A DNA stretch of 64,000 nt from Physcomitrium patens (lineage: Eukaryota; Streptophyta; Bryopsida; Funariales; Funariaceae), in contig NC_037267.1 in NCBI RefSeq assembly GCF_000002425.4, positions 8,879,398 to 8,943,397 on the forward strand, written 5' to 3'. The translations under genes were made by a program, and so were the position numbers. This document shows positions 22,920 to 34,990 of this stretch, piece by piece. Numbering within the stretch: the stretch's first letter is position 1; every line of letters starts with the position of its first letter. The notes under the pieces were generated by a model, which worked only from the letters and a program-made list of their open reading frames with translations, was not told the DNA's origin and searched no databases.

Positions 22920-24030
22920 TGTTAGTTGTAGAATTAGAATCTTAGTAAGTCTTAGAGGTAATTATCTTAGTTGGTTTAGTATTTTTTACTTATTATTGAG
23001 TATTGGAGATTATTTACTATGGTCAATATTTATATTGACCTTCTAGCTATATATATTACTTATAAAAAAAACTATAAATATAAATTAGTATTTAAAAGAA
23101 GCATGAGAAAGAATCTCATGTCTTTTAATTATTTATATAGAAAGTAGGATTTCTAGTGGATTTAAATTAATTTTATTACTATAAAAATCATCAAGATTTA
23201 AAATTATGGACTTAAACTGATATTAGAATTATAGAATTTTTATATGAATTATTTAATTTATTTAGAATTTATTTAGATTTTTTAAGGAATTTTTAGAATA
23301 ATTTCAAAGACTGATAAAAATGAGTTTTATCACTTCGGGAGCCATTATGAAGAAATGGAGCAAGATTTGAAGGCACCACAAGGCTCTCAGGCTAATTGGA
23401 TATTTTTAAAGACCATGGTGAAGTCAAAAATTTAAAATTATTAGTTTTACTAGTAGAAAATAGGGAGACTAGCAACTAATGTAGTCCTTGTAAGAAAGGA
23501 GGTGCTCATATGGATTGAAGCACCTTGAAGGTAGTTAGGAGGATAAGACTAAGGCCTTGTGGCCTTTCATAGAGATCTATATACCCTACTTGTAAGCCTT
23601 GGTGAGGCTCGAACTCTTAATCTCTTAAGCAAGTTATCCTTGAGATAAAAATTATTTACTTAACTTTTTATTTATTTACTTATTATTTTTAAATCTTCAT
23701 AAATTACTCATAAGAACTCGAATTTACATGTTTCTTATACCATTGAAAAGATAAAAAAATTAACTTTCTAAAAATATATTTTTAATATTACTTTTTATTT
23801 TTTTATTATATAAAAACTTAGTAAATAGATTGTTACTAATTTTTTAGTATATAATTGCTTTATTCCAATTTTTTTTGTATTTTTCTTCTTTTGTTCTTGA
23901 TCTTCCTACTTCCACTTTACACCACCAATTAGTAGCAACTTTTAATTGATACCATCTTATATTTGGATTGAAGAGTGAATTTTACACTCACAATTTGCAT
24001 AGATTAACTTCTCTTGTAGAAATTTATCAT
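22920..24030. repeat. LTR-like repeat G, copy 1
   Basis: About 1.1 kb is shared in the same orientation with 53952-55095, beginning TGTTA at both sites. Shared blocks include 'cttagtaagtcttaga', 'gagccattatga' and 'ggaggataagactaag', with a CTATAAATA box near 23072. No coding frame. Length, TG start and the TATA box suggest a solo LTR, but the partner element is unknown and the 3' limit is approximate. Confidence 0.6.
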
Positions 24031-24548
24031 CCTCTTTCTCTTCACCACACGTCGCTATCTTAAAATCTTATCAAAGAGCTATCTTCAATTTTTGTGAAAT
24101 AATCCTTTGAAAGCATATTACTTGCTATATCATAAAAATATTTTAAATCTAAAAGTATTTTTATAAAAGTCTCTTTATTATTCAATTGGAAGATAGTTTT
24201 TTCATACCAATTTAGTTTTTTATAATGTTCTACTAATAAATAAGATTAATGGAATAAAAAAAATTTTAAAAAAAACTCATTCAAAAAAGTCCAAACTCTA
24301 ATTTTTATTGATACATGTCATAAAGTGATCAAAATTTGTGTAAAATTTTTTATTTTTTTATATAAATTAATTCATAGATTTCTATTCAATAAGATATTTT
24401 TCTTTAATTAAACCTTAAATTTTTCTATATAAACTTTAAATCATTTAAAATATCTCTACAAATACCTTACATATTTAATATTAAGTCATATTGTACTATA
24501 GTGCTTAAAGATCTTAATATGAAAAAATCAAATAAATAGCTCCAAATC

Positions 24549-24552
<4 letters not shown>
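24031..24552. other. AT-rich DNA, nothing recognised
   Basis: This AT-rich filler lies between repeat G and the (TA)n tract. No frame or repeat copy was recognised. Confidence 0.6.

Positions 24553-24647
<95 letters not shown>
24553..24647. repeat. (TA)n microsatellite entering the assembly gap
   Basis: About 47 uninterrupted TA units run directly into the run of N. The true length is unknown. Such a tract can form a cruciform and is a likely reason for the gap. Confidence 0.95.
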
Positions 24648-25554
24648 NNNNNNNNNNNNNNNNNNNNNNNNNNNNNNNNNNNNNNNNNNNNNNNNNNNNN
24701 NNNNNNNNNNNNNNNNNNNNNNNNNNNNNNNNNNNNNNNNNNNNNNNNNNNNNNNNNNNNNNNNNNNNNNNNNNNNNNNNNNNNNNNNNNNNNNNNNNNN
24801 NNNNNNNNNNNNNNNNNNNNNNNNNNNNNNNNNNNNNNNNNNNNNNNNNNNNNNNNNNNNNNNNNNNNNNNNNNNNNNNNNNNNNNNNNNNNNNNNNNNN
24901 NNNNNNNNNNNNNNNNNNNNNNNNNNNNNNNNNNNNNNNNNNNNNNNNNNNNNNNNNNNNNNNNNNNNNNNNNNNNNNNNNNNNNNNNNNNNNNNNNNNN
25001 NNNNNNNNNNNNNNNNNNNNNNNNNNNNNNNNNNNNNNNNNNNNNNNNNNNNNNNNNNNNNNNNNNNNNNNNNNNNNNNNNNNNNNNNNNNNNNNNNNNN
25101 NNNNNNNNNNNNNNNNNNNNNNNNNNNNNNNNNNNNNNNNNNNNNNNNNNNNNNNNNNNNNNNNNNNNNNNNNNNNNNNNNNNNNNNNNNNNNNNNNNNN
25201 NNNNNNNNNNNNNNNNNNNNNNNNNNNNNNNNNNNNNNNNNNNNNNNNNNNNNNNNNNNNNNNNNNNNNNNNNNNNNNNNNNNNNNNNNNNNNNNNNNNN
25301 NNNNNNNNNNNNNNNNNNNNNNNNNNNNNNNNNNNNNNNNNNNNNNNNNNNNNNNNNNNNNNNNNNNNNNNNNNNNNNNNNNNNNNNNNNNNNNNNNNNN
25401 NNNNNNNNNNNNNNNNNNNNNNNNNNNNNNNNNNNNNNNNNNNNNNNNNNNNNNNNNNNNNNNNNNNNNNNNNNNNNNNNNNNNNNNNNNNNNNNNNNNN
25501 NNNNNNNNNNNNNNNNNNNNNNNNNNNNNNNNNNNNNNNNNNNNNNNNNNNNNN
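24648..25554. other. Assembly gap (N run)
   Basis: 907 undetermined bases. Any open frame drawn across this gap is meaningless. Confidence 1.
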
Positions 25555-25798
25555 ACTGCGGATCCGAAAAATTTTTTTAGTCATGGTATTGCTAAAGAAA
25601 TTCAAATTATAATATTCTATGGACACATTCAAATCAATTTATGATCATGCTATTTAATTATTGATGTCATTTGTTAGTAAAACTAAAGAATCTTCAAAAG
25701 CATTGATTTGCTTGTGTATATGACATAAATTTATACCATGTTAATATAACAACAAGAAAAAATCATGTTTGAATACAAAATCAATGAAGAGATATCAA

Positions 25799-27043
25799 GT
25801 TAGAGAGAATTTGCCTTCAAGAAGTGTTGGGCTTTTGGCTCTCTCTAATTGCTCAACGAAGTCTTAAGATAAAAAGAAATACCAAGTTTATACATAAAGT
25901 TATCCATATAGGAGCAATTACATTAATATATAAGTAATAAGTACCAAAGATCATCAAAAATGTGATAAAAATACTATAAAAACTTATATATCCTTAAGGT
26001 GAATTTTTTCCAAACTTCAATAGTTCATATCTCAAGAGCAAACTGTCCAAACAAACTAAAATTTTACATAAAGTATTGATGTACTTTTAACAACTACTAC
26101 AATAAATTTCAATTACAAATTTGTTACAAATCTTGAGATATTGCTATAATCCTAGTAGTAGCTTCAAACCCTTGCTTACATACACTTATGTGCAATTTTC
26201 TTCATATCTCACAAACTAAGTATGTAAATACTATAAAATTTTAATATATGGCTTTTTAATCTAACAATATATATTTTTGGAAATTTTGTGCCAAAAATTC
26301 ATCTAAAAGTTCAAAATATGGCTCCAACTATTACTATTAGCAAAACAAGTAATTTATTGCCTTTGAATTATATGTACTATCTTCAATGCTTTATAATTCT
26401 TTTATATAAAATCTAAATATAGATATTTTATAAAAAAAATAGATTTTAAAATTGCCCTTATTGCCGCACCTCTTGATTTCCAAAATCTATTCTAAAACTC
26501 TTTGTATCCTCAAAAGAGCAACAATATGTCTTAGAAAGACACCTTACCTTTAAATTGCTATAACTTCATCATCTTAATTCCAAATCCTCTAAAATTTTTC
26601 CACAAATTGTAGTCCAAATCCTAAACCTTATAATTCTTGCTTTTGATTTTCAAATGCCTATTTTGAAGTTGCCGAAATCCTTGTTGTATTTGCATATAGC
26701 TTTCTCAATGCCTATTGAGCATGGCCTTTGATCAAAAGAGATGAAGATGTTCACTTTTTATCTTTATCCATCCATACCGTGCTTTCATCCCTTCAAATAA
26801 GTTTCTTAGAGATTTGAATCTTCATCTTTAAGTTCCAATCTTCTCCTTAAATTTTATACTAAATATCTAAATTTTATATAATTTAAACACTAAAATCAAC
26901 ATAGATAAAATTTAAAATAAATTTTCTTATATCAGCTCTCTTTAAATTAACCTACTAACTACTCTTATGTACATCAATACATATAAATATATTATATATT
27001 TTAGTTAATTTTTACATACTATAAACAATTACTATACAACATC
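25799..27043 (-). mobile_element. 3' LTR of Gypsy element B
   Basis: This roughly 1.25-kb copy is directly repeated at 32357-33684. On the minus strand it starts TGTTGTATAG at 27043, immediately after the purine-rich tract AAAAGAGGTGGA (27044-27055), which marks it as the 3' LTR of a minus-strand element. The low-coordinate limit is approximate (shared sequence starts 'tagagagaat' at 25801). Confidence 0.8.
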
Positions 27044-30000
27044 CACCTCTTTTGAACCTACATATCCTCTAATATGTGTCTTGTGCTACTCTTCTTCATT
27101 TTCTTGAAATTTCTTTGAACCATTTATAGGTTCTTTTACTTCATATTCTTTGTTCAAATATTAAGGTAAGAATTCTTCAAGGTCTTCTATTTTAAACTAT
27201 ATATCCCTTCTCTTAAAAGCCTTCACCCTCTTCCCTGCTATTGGAACTTTAATGATAGCTCTACCTAACTTATATAAGGTACATGTGGTATTATCATAGA
27301 TTGTAACTATTATATATAGTCCAAACCATTTTTTTGCAAATTTCTTTACAATGCTATGCTGATGTTCAAGGATACTATCATAAATTAGAAATCAATCGCC
27401 AATCTTTTTAAGCTTAGGCCTCAACCTATGAGTTCTATTAAATCTTTCTTTATATTTTAATCTTGCTTCTTTCAACTTTTTAGTTATGATTTATAGATCT
27501 TCAAGTAACCTTTTCAATAATTAGATCCAAAGTTTTAATAATTTTTTTTTATTAATATTAACTTTTCAAGATAAAAACATCCATGTATGATAGATTTTTT
27601 TAGTTGGCATCATAATTTTTTATCCTAATATTAATTCCATAGGCATATAATTAGTGATAATATTATGAATAGTCATATCAATCTATAAAACAAATAGAAG
27701 CAGTTTAAGCCATTGAATTGGCTTATCTTTATATGTATTAATTAATGCATAAATGATGAGAGGATAATTCCTTTCATTTATTCCATTGGCTTCAAGATTA
27801 TAAGAAGTAATCAACTTTAATTGAACTCCATACCTATTAAAAAATTCTTTTGCTTCAATAGCATCCAATTCTCTTTTATCAACTTTCATCCTTCTAATAC
27901 TACAATTTCTACTAAAGATATCTTTTAATATAAATTTGCATACTGCTTCTATGGTCTTGGTTCTCAAAGCCTTCTCTTTAATATAATTTGATAGCTATTT
28001 TCTTGCAAAAATCAAGTATTTTATATTCCAAAGTAATAATGGCATAACTACTAAATCAATTATCTATTGGAAATATATAAAAGGTAAATAAGTAGGATGT
28101 AATCCATCCCTATACCTAATCTTAGATTGTAGTTGACATTCTATGCATGAGCTCATAAAGTCTTTTACATCCTTGTATAAGTCCATCCACCAATATCTTT
28201 ATTTAATCTTCACATATGTAACCTAAACTCACTTGTGTCCTATCTAAAGTGTATCATGATATTCTTTTAAAACTTTAAATTTAATTTTAAGATCTTCTAC
28301 TACTATCAATAGGATTTTGTCACCTCTTTTTGGCCTCTTCTATAAAAATCCATCTTTAAGTAAATATCTATAGGATTGCTATCTAATATCTTTGAAGGTT
28401 TTATCCATCCATTTTTCTTGCTTCTTCATTGTGCTCAAATAAATTCCAATGTCTTTTAATTAGCCTTCATACAAACCTTCATAGAAATTTTGAATCCCAT
28501 CACCAAAATCCATTCTATTAGTAGCAAATGAAACTCTATAGTTCTTTTCTTCTTGATCTTCATCTCTTTCATATACCATCATGTCCTCTTCAAAAGCATA
28601 CCTAGTTGTAAACAACATATCTGCCACTAAGTTTTCTTTACCAATAATATGTATTGAAACAAGATTCAATGATCTTATATAGGCTATCTATCTTAGCATG
28701 GCAATATCTAGAGTATTCCAATTAATTCTTATCTTAAATAATGGCAAACAATCTATTTTTAAAACCATACTTGTTCCAATTAAATAATTCTTTTTAGCCT
28801 TTAGAATAGTAAATACTTTCTAAAGTTCTCTTTTAACTTATGGATAAGTTCTTTGCTTCTTTGTAAGAACCTTGGCTCCAAAATTTATAGCAAATCTTTT
28901 CTCTTCCACATTATTTTATCTAATAGTCCATCTAAATGCTATGAGACTTCTATCTACTATTATAACTACCAGTCTTACATATTAATAATCTACTTGTCGA
29001 AGCACAAGTGGTGAAGTTAACATCTTTTTTAGATTTTTTATAGCTATTTCTTCTTCTTCTTTTGAAATAAATTCTTTATCCTTTCTTAACAACTTGTACA
29101 GTGGCTCTGAGATATAAGCAAAGTAAGACATCCAAATGTGATAGAATAAACATGCTCCTAAAAATCTTCTAGCTTTTGTAATATTTTTATAAATCTTTAT
29201 TCTAAATATAATATCAACTTTATTATAATTTAATTTTTTACTATATATACCATACATATGTTCTACCAATAGAATCTCATCAATTCCAAAACTTGATTTC
29301 TTCAAAGATAATATGAGATTAAGTGACTCTAATCTCTCTAATATCTTAGCTACATCTTTAATATGTCTCTTGACAAATTTTTTGTAACCTTTAACTTCCA
29401 TGGTTTCATCTTTCTTTTCCTTTCTATCCGCTTTTATAGATATGTCATTCAAAAATAGAATGGTTTTTTAAGTACAAATTCTTTTAATATTTAGTTCATA
29501 GAATTTTACATATGAACCATTGAATTGGTTGTACCTTGAGGTAAGGTACACATCCTCATTAAATTCAAAAGAGTCTTCATAGTAATTAAATTCCTATTTT
29601 TTTTAACTAATTGAAATTGGTCATAGCTAGAATACAAGTTTCCAATAGAATAAATGGCATGACTTGTAAATTACATAGCTACTTCATCTACTATAGGACC
29701 TAACTCCATATTTTGAATAATTACTTTGTTTGCGGATTGCATATCTTGATAGAACCTTAATGCTCCTGATTTCTTGGATATTATGAACTATCTATTAGAA
29801 TAGGGAGCAATTGAAGGTTCCAAAATATCCATCTTCATCTCTTTTTTAATAGTTCTATCAATTTTGGAAACAAAGCTATAGCCACATGTATTGGCTTTAC
29901 ATCCCATGGAACATGTGGCATTCTAAAGTTTACTATAGGTATTATAATATTAGGATCTATACATCTAATCTCATTAGGAGCTAAGGAAAATGCCTTATTA

Positions 30001-32356
30001 TATTTAATAAGTAATTTTTAAAATATATTTTCCTCTATTGATGTCAAGAAATCACTCACTTCAATCTTTAGCTTAAATAATGATTCTTGAGTAAATTAAT
30101 ATCCAATTTTGTGTTTCTTTTTTAAACTTGGCTTCTTAATTACTTGCTTAATATGTTCTATAGTATTAATTGGTAATTAAGTAGCTATAGGTTTTACCTT
30201 TCTTACCATAGTTTTATATTTAGTTTGAACTCTAGCCTCATGTTTCAATCCATAGCTTGTAGAAAAACTACTATTTTCTACCATCTCTTTTACTTCTTCA
30301 TAAATTCTTCTTGAGTGTATTTTTATTACATCATCTCTATTTATGCTTATAACTAAATTTTTTAGAATTTTTATCAAATCATCATCTAAACTTACTTCTT
30401 CTATCATTTAAATTATAGCTTCATTATTTAAAACTAAATCTCTACTTTTTAAGTTATTTTTTTTATTATTTATTCATCTTTCTTTTATTTATAGAATCTA
30501 AATCTTTAATCTTTTATTGATTGTTCACTTTAATTATTCAACCATGGTTGATATCAATTGGCCACTTATTCTTTTTATATATCCACCTTGATATAATGTT
30601 GATTTTAGATCTATAATCAACTAAGGTCAAAATTGGATCTTTAGAGTCTCTCAACGTTATATACGTCTTTGTAGTAGCTCTTGTCCAATAAGGAACTCAA
30701 TAGCTATTACTTTTCATTCCATCATTATTACATTCAGAGTAAGTATTTACTCATGCTTCTTGTACAATCTTCTTTATTTCTATAGATTCAAAAGAAGTAT
30801 ATTCTATTTGATACTTTTTGATAACCTCAACATATTTAAATGAAGCCTTGTCTCTCATATCAATCTTACTTTCAATTTTTGTCATTAAAAAATGTGCAAA
30901 TACATGCCTTATTTCTTCTTTCTCATCCATAGTTATACATGTATCCAATACCTTTATTATAATAACTATAACTATCATCTATTTCTTTCTCTTTATTACA
31001 TTAATAATTAACTCATAAAAACCCTTTTTGGCCATATCAAAGCCTCTTTTAGATTAAATTCAATTTTGGCATCCAAGATCTTTTCTTCTAAAATATTTTT
31101 TATATCTATAGATATCTCAATGTCAAATTAAAGCTTGTAAGTAAGATTTTTATCTTTAAATTTGTTTGTATGAGCTTTTTCCTTCTCTTTGTCTTTCTTC
31201 CACTACTCTTTTAATAATGATGCACCACCAAGATGAATAGAAGTAGACATCTTCTCTGATTTTTGTTCCTTAGAAGTTTCTTTGTTCTTTAGAGACCTCT
31301 TCTTATTTTCAGGCTCAACAATATTTTCTTTATTAATAGATCTGCTTCTTTTTTCCTCAACCATAGCATCATACAAATCATCATCATGTTTGCTTCTACA
31401 TAAAAATACTTTAATATTAATAGTATCAACTAAATTATTCCATCTACTTATTTTCCTAATAGCTTTAGCTCCCTTGATTATAACTTTTGTAGTTGGCAAG
31501 GAATTAGCCTTAACTACTACTTGCACAATTGTAATAGAATAAAACTCAACTCTTTTCTCTTATACAATATTATTCTTTTGTATTTGCTCCTCCATCATTT
31601 TTTTCATGCCACCTTTTCCAAAATTAGTCTTCAAAGGCTCATTAGACTCTAAAAGGCTTATTCTACCTTCTTTATAATATATAATACCATCCTTAATTGC
31701 AGCCTTGTAACTATCACACTCACAATGTTTGTGGTTTGGATTGACACACCACATATATCTCTCTACAAATCCCTTTGAGCCTTCAATTATCTTTGATGAG
31801 TTTGCCATCTGAGATTCCTTTAATTCAATTATTTTTACCCTCAAATCTTGTATGTCTTTGATCCATTCTTGAAAAGTCTCATCCTTGACAATCTTGCTCA
31901 TCTTTTGAGTTAGAATTAGATTTTGAGATGTAGGCATTGGCTTAAACTTTGATATTAAATCATGAGTCTTAATCTTTTGTTGCTTAGCTAAAAGCTCCAT
32001 TATTTCTTTTATTAAATTCTAATTATTGATAAAATCACTCTTAGATGTCTTATTTGCTAGATAAAAGAGCAACTTATTTTCCAAGTATTCATCAGTTGTT
32101 TGCAAAAATGATCCAATTTTTCTTGTTTCGAAAAGCTATCTCTCTTTTCAAGATAATTATCTAAATTTAGTCTCAAATTTCTTGATTAATTCATTTGGAG
32201 CCATTTTTTTTTCTAGCCTTTACTCAATCTACTCCAAAAAGGTCTATTTTGTCATTCTCTCAAAGTCTTCTTCAAAAACATTATCTTTCAAGAATCTTCA
32301 AATTTCTTCCATAATATGGCCTTAAGGCTCTTTCAATGAAATCATTAATATTTTGG
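27044..32356 (-). mobile_element. Gypsy retrotransposon B, internal region, decayed
   Basis: Minus-strand Ty3/Gypsy body of the same family as remnant A. Reading from high to low coordinates: gag with a CCHC knuckle near 31715-31756 in which the first Cys is Tyr (frame 31560-32000); a linker rich in Lys/Glu (31203-31526); protease near 30540-30600 with DYRS at the active site; reverse transcriptase about 29444-30000 with FLDD changed to FLND (about 29444-29455), followed by thumb and connection (28982-29440) with KKSSFGIDEILLV and ARRFLGACLFY; RNase H tail (28460-28669) with HIIGKENLVADML; integrase core (27683-27967) with the LITSYNLEANG block. I see no chromodomain after the integrase. Frequent stops show it is not functional. 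Confidence 0.85.
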
Positions 32357-33684
32357 TATAGAGAGAATTTTCCTTAAAAAAACATTGAGCTTTTGGCTAT
32401 CTTTAATTGCTCAATCAAGTCTGAAGATAAAAAAAAATATCAAGTTTACATATAAAATTGTCCCTATATGAGTAATTACATCAATACATAAGACCTAAGT
32501 AGCAAAGATCACCAAAAATGTGATAAAAATATTATAAAACCTTATATATCCTTAAGGTGAATTTTTTCCAAACTTCAATAGCTCATATCTCACCATTATA
32601 CCGTCCAAACAAACCAAAATTATACATGAAGTACTGATGTACTTTTAAAAACTACCATTTTATATCTCATATCTCACAATCGAACCATCTAAACAAACCA
32701 AAATTTTACATGAAGTATTGATGTATTTTCAACAACTACCATAATAAATTTCAACCACAAATTCATCACGGATCTTAAGATATTACTATAATCCTAATAA
32801 TAGCTTCAAATCCTTAATTAAATATACCTATGTATAATTTTCTTCATATCTCACAAACTAAGTAGTTAAATACCATAAAATTTTTATATATAGCTTTTCA
32901 ACCTAATAACATACACTTTTGGAAATTTTGAGCCAAAAATTCATCTAAAAATTCAAGATATGGCTCCAACCATTACTATAAACAAAAAAAATCACTTATT
33001 GCCTTTGAATTACATAAGTTGTCTTCAATTCTCTATAACTCCTTCTTACAAACTTTAAATGCAAATATTCTTTTACAAAAGACATAGATCTTAAAATCGC
33101 CCTTGTAGCTGCATCTCTCAATATCCAAAATCTATTGTAAAACTCCTTGTATCCTCAAAAGAGCAACAATATGTCTTAAAAAGACACCTTACCTTTAAAC
33201 GGCTATAACTTCATCATCCTAATTCCAAATCCTCTAAAATTTGTCTACAAATTGTAGTTCAAATCCCAAATCTTACGATTCTTACTTTTGATTTTTGAAT
33301 GCCTCTTCTAAAGTCGCCAAAATCCTTGTTGTGGTCGTATATAGATTTTTGAATGCCTATTGGACATGGCCTTTGACTAAAAGAAATGAAGATCTTTATC
33401 TTTTGCTTTCATCCATCCATATCTTTCTTTCATCTTTTCAAATAAGTTTTTTAGAAGTTTGAATCTTCATCTTTAAGTTCCAATATTCTCCTTAAATTTT
33501 ATACTAAATATCTAAATTTTATATAATTTAAATACTAAAATCAACATAGGTAAACTTTAAAATAAATTTTCTCACATCAAATTTCTTTAAATTAATCTAT
33601 TAATCACTCTAATATACATCAAAAAATATAAATTTATTATATATTTTAATTAATTTTTACATAATATAAATAATTATAATAGAA
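32357..33684 (-). mobile_element. 5' LTR of Gypsy element B
   Basis: This direct repeat of 25799-27043 has long matching stretches, for example 'cttatatatccttaaggtg'. It is noncoding. I could not see a convincing tRNA primer-binding site next to its inner edge. The differences between the two LTRs are mostly transitions. Confidence 0.8.
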
Positions 33685-34461
33685 TAATAGCTATTATGCT
33701 ATTATTAATAAATAATTTTTTTTATTATCCTTATATTTAGACAATAATTTTATTCATTAGTAGAATAATTTAATATTTCTTGCTTGACTTGTAAAAGCTA
33801 TAATTCAAAATTATAATGCAAAGCATTGAGATGTACCAAACCATGTAACTATTAGATCAAATTCACATCAAATTATAACAAAATATTAGTAAACTTAACA
33901 ATAAAAAATTTATAATTTTAAGAAAAAACCAATTCAAACTTACCATAGCTAATTTCAATTTTCAACTTTTATTATGAAAAAACTAAAAACAAAAAAACGT
34001 CCTAATATCATTATCACAAAAAAAATTTAATCATAACCATGATGGTGATAATTACAATATGAATATTTCTTAAATTAAATTAAAATTATCTTTCATAAAT
34101 ATGAAATATCTTCTATATCAAGAAAATTTATAAGATACATTATTTTTTATGCTCTTTCTTTGGAAACCTATGCCAACATAATCATTCATATTATTTAAAT
34201 TTTATTTTAAAACATTTATTTGTTTAAAAAATTCATATGTTCAAGTAAGGCAAATATAGGCTACAAGATATCTAATTTCTAATCTAGATGCTACTTTGAC
34301 TTTATAAAGTTTTAAGTTGAGCTTTCACAAAGAAGTTGTATATGTCAATTTATTTCCATGGTTGTTTTTATAGTTGTAATCTAATTTGTCTTAGTTTTTT
34401 TAAGTCTTCTCATAGGCGTCTATAACATTGGAGTTGTTATCATGATTCCAATGACAAATTA
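33685..34461. other. AT-rich DNA between elements B and C
   Basis: No recognised element or gene. 34270-34460 is slightly less AT-rich. Confidence 0.6.
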
Positions 34462-34976
34462 TGTAATAGAGTATGGATAGGATATTTGTATTATTTGCAC
34501 ATAGAGATATGTAAGTGGAGTCGTTTTTGAGAAATTTCTAGAATTGAGATTAGGATGGTGGTTCATGTAGAATCCACTATGGAACCTTCTAGAAAGGCTT
34601 AAGGCAATTATCGTGGTAGAGCCTATTTTTAAAATCTTCTATAAAAGTAATTATCTTAGTGAGACCCACCATTAAAGACATTCTAGAAAGTTCCTAGATG
34701 ATTGACTAAAGTATAAATAAAATTAATTGATGCCATTTGAGCATTTGGTCATGTATAGCTTTAGACTTTTTTTATTAATAAAATTTGGTTTTCTTATTTG
34801 ATTTTATTTGGTTTTGTTTTATTCTATTTTCTTCTATTCAATCCTATCTTTCAAGTTTCATTCTACTTAGTTACTTTCAAATTTATTTTGGTATCCTTGC
34901 TCTTACATTGTATCGAGATCTTTGTTGTTATCGATTTGATATGATTTTAGACCTTAGAGAATCCAATTCTATTTCA
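34462..34976 (+). mobile_element. 5' LTR of chromovirus C
   Basis: It begins TGTAATAGAG and ends CA at 34976. It aligns with 40901-41427, sharing 'atccactatggaacc' and 'ttctagaaaggctta'. A TATA box (GTATAAATA) lies near 34709. The primer-binding site follows directly. Confidence 0.85.
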
Positions 34977-34977
34977 T

Positions 34978-34990
34978 TGGTATCAAAGTA
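34978..34990 (+). other. Primer-binding site of chromovirus C
   Basis: TGGTATCAAAGTA, one base after the LTR end, closely resembles TGGTATCAGAGC, the complement of the initiator tRNA-Met 3' end used by many plant LTR elements. The two differences are compatible with decay. Confidence 0.75.

Noticed and set aside
24547..25632. Open frames of more than 350 codons across the gap
   Set aside because: They consist of a TA repeat plus undetermined bases and carry no information.
32352..32366. Plus-strand TGGTATAGAG resembling a primer-binding site beside the element B LTR
   Set aside because: Element B is on the minus strand, so a functional site would have to read on the other strand. The match is probably chance.
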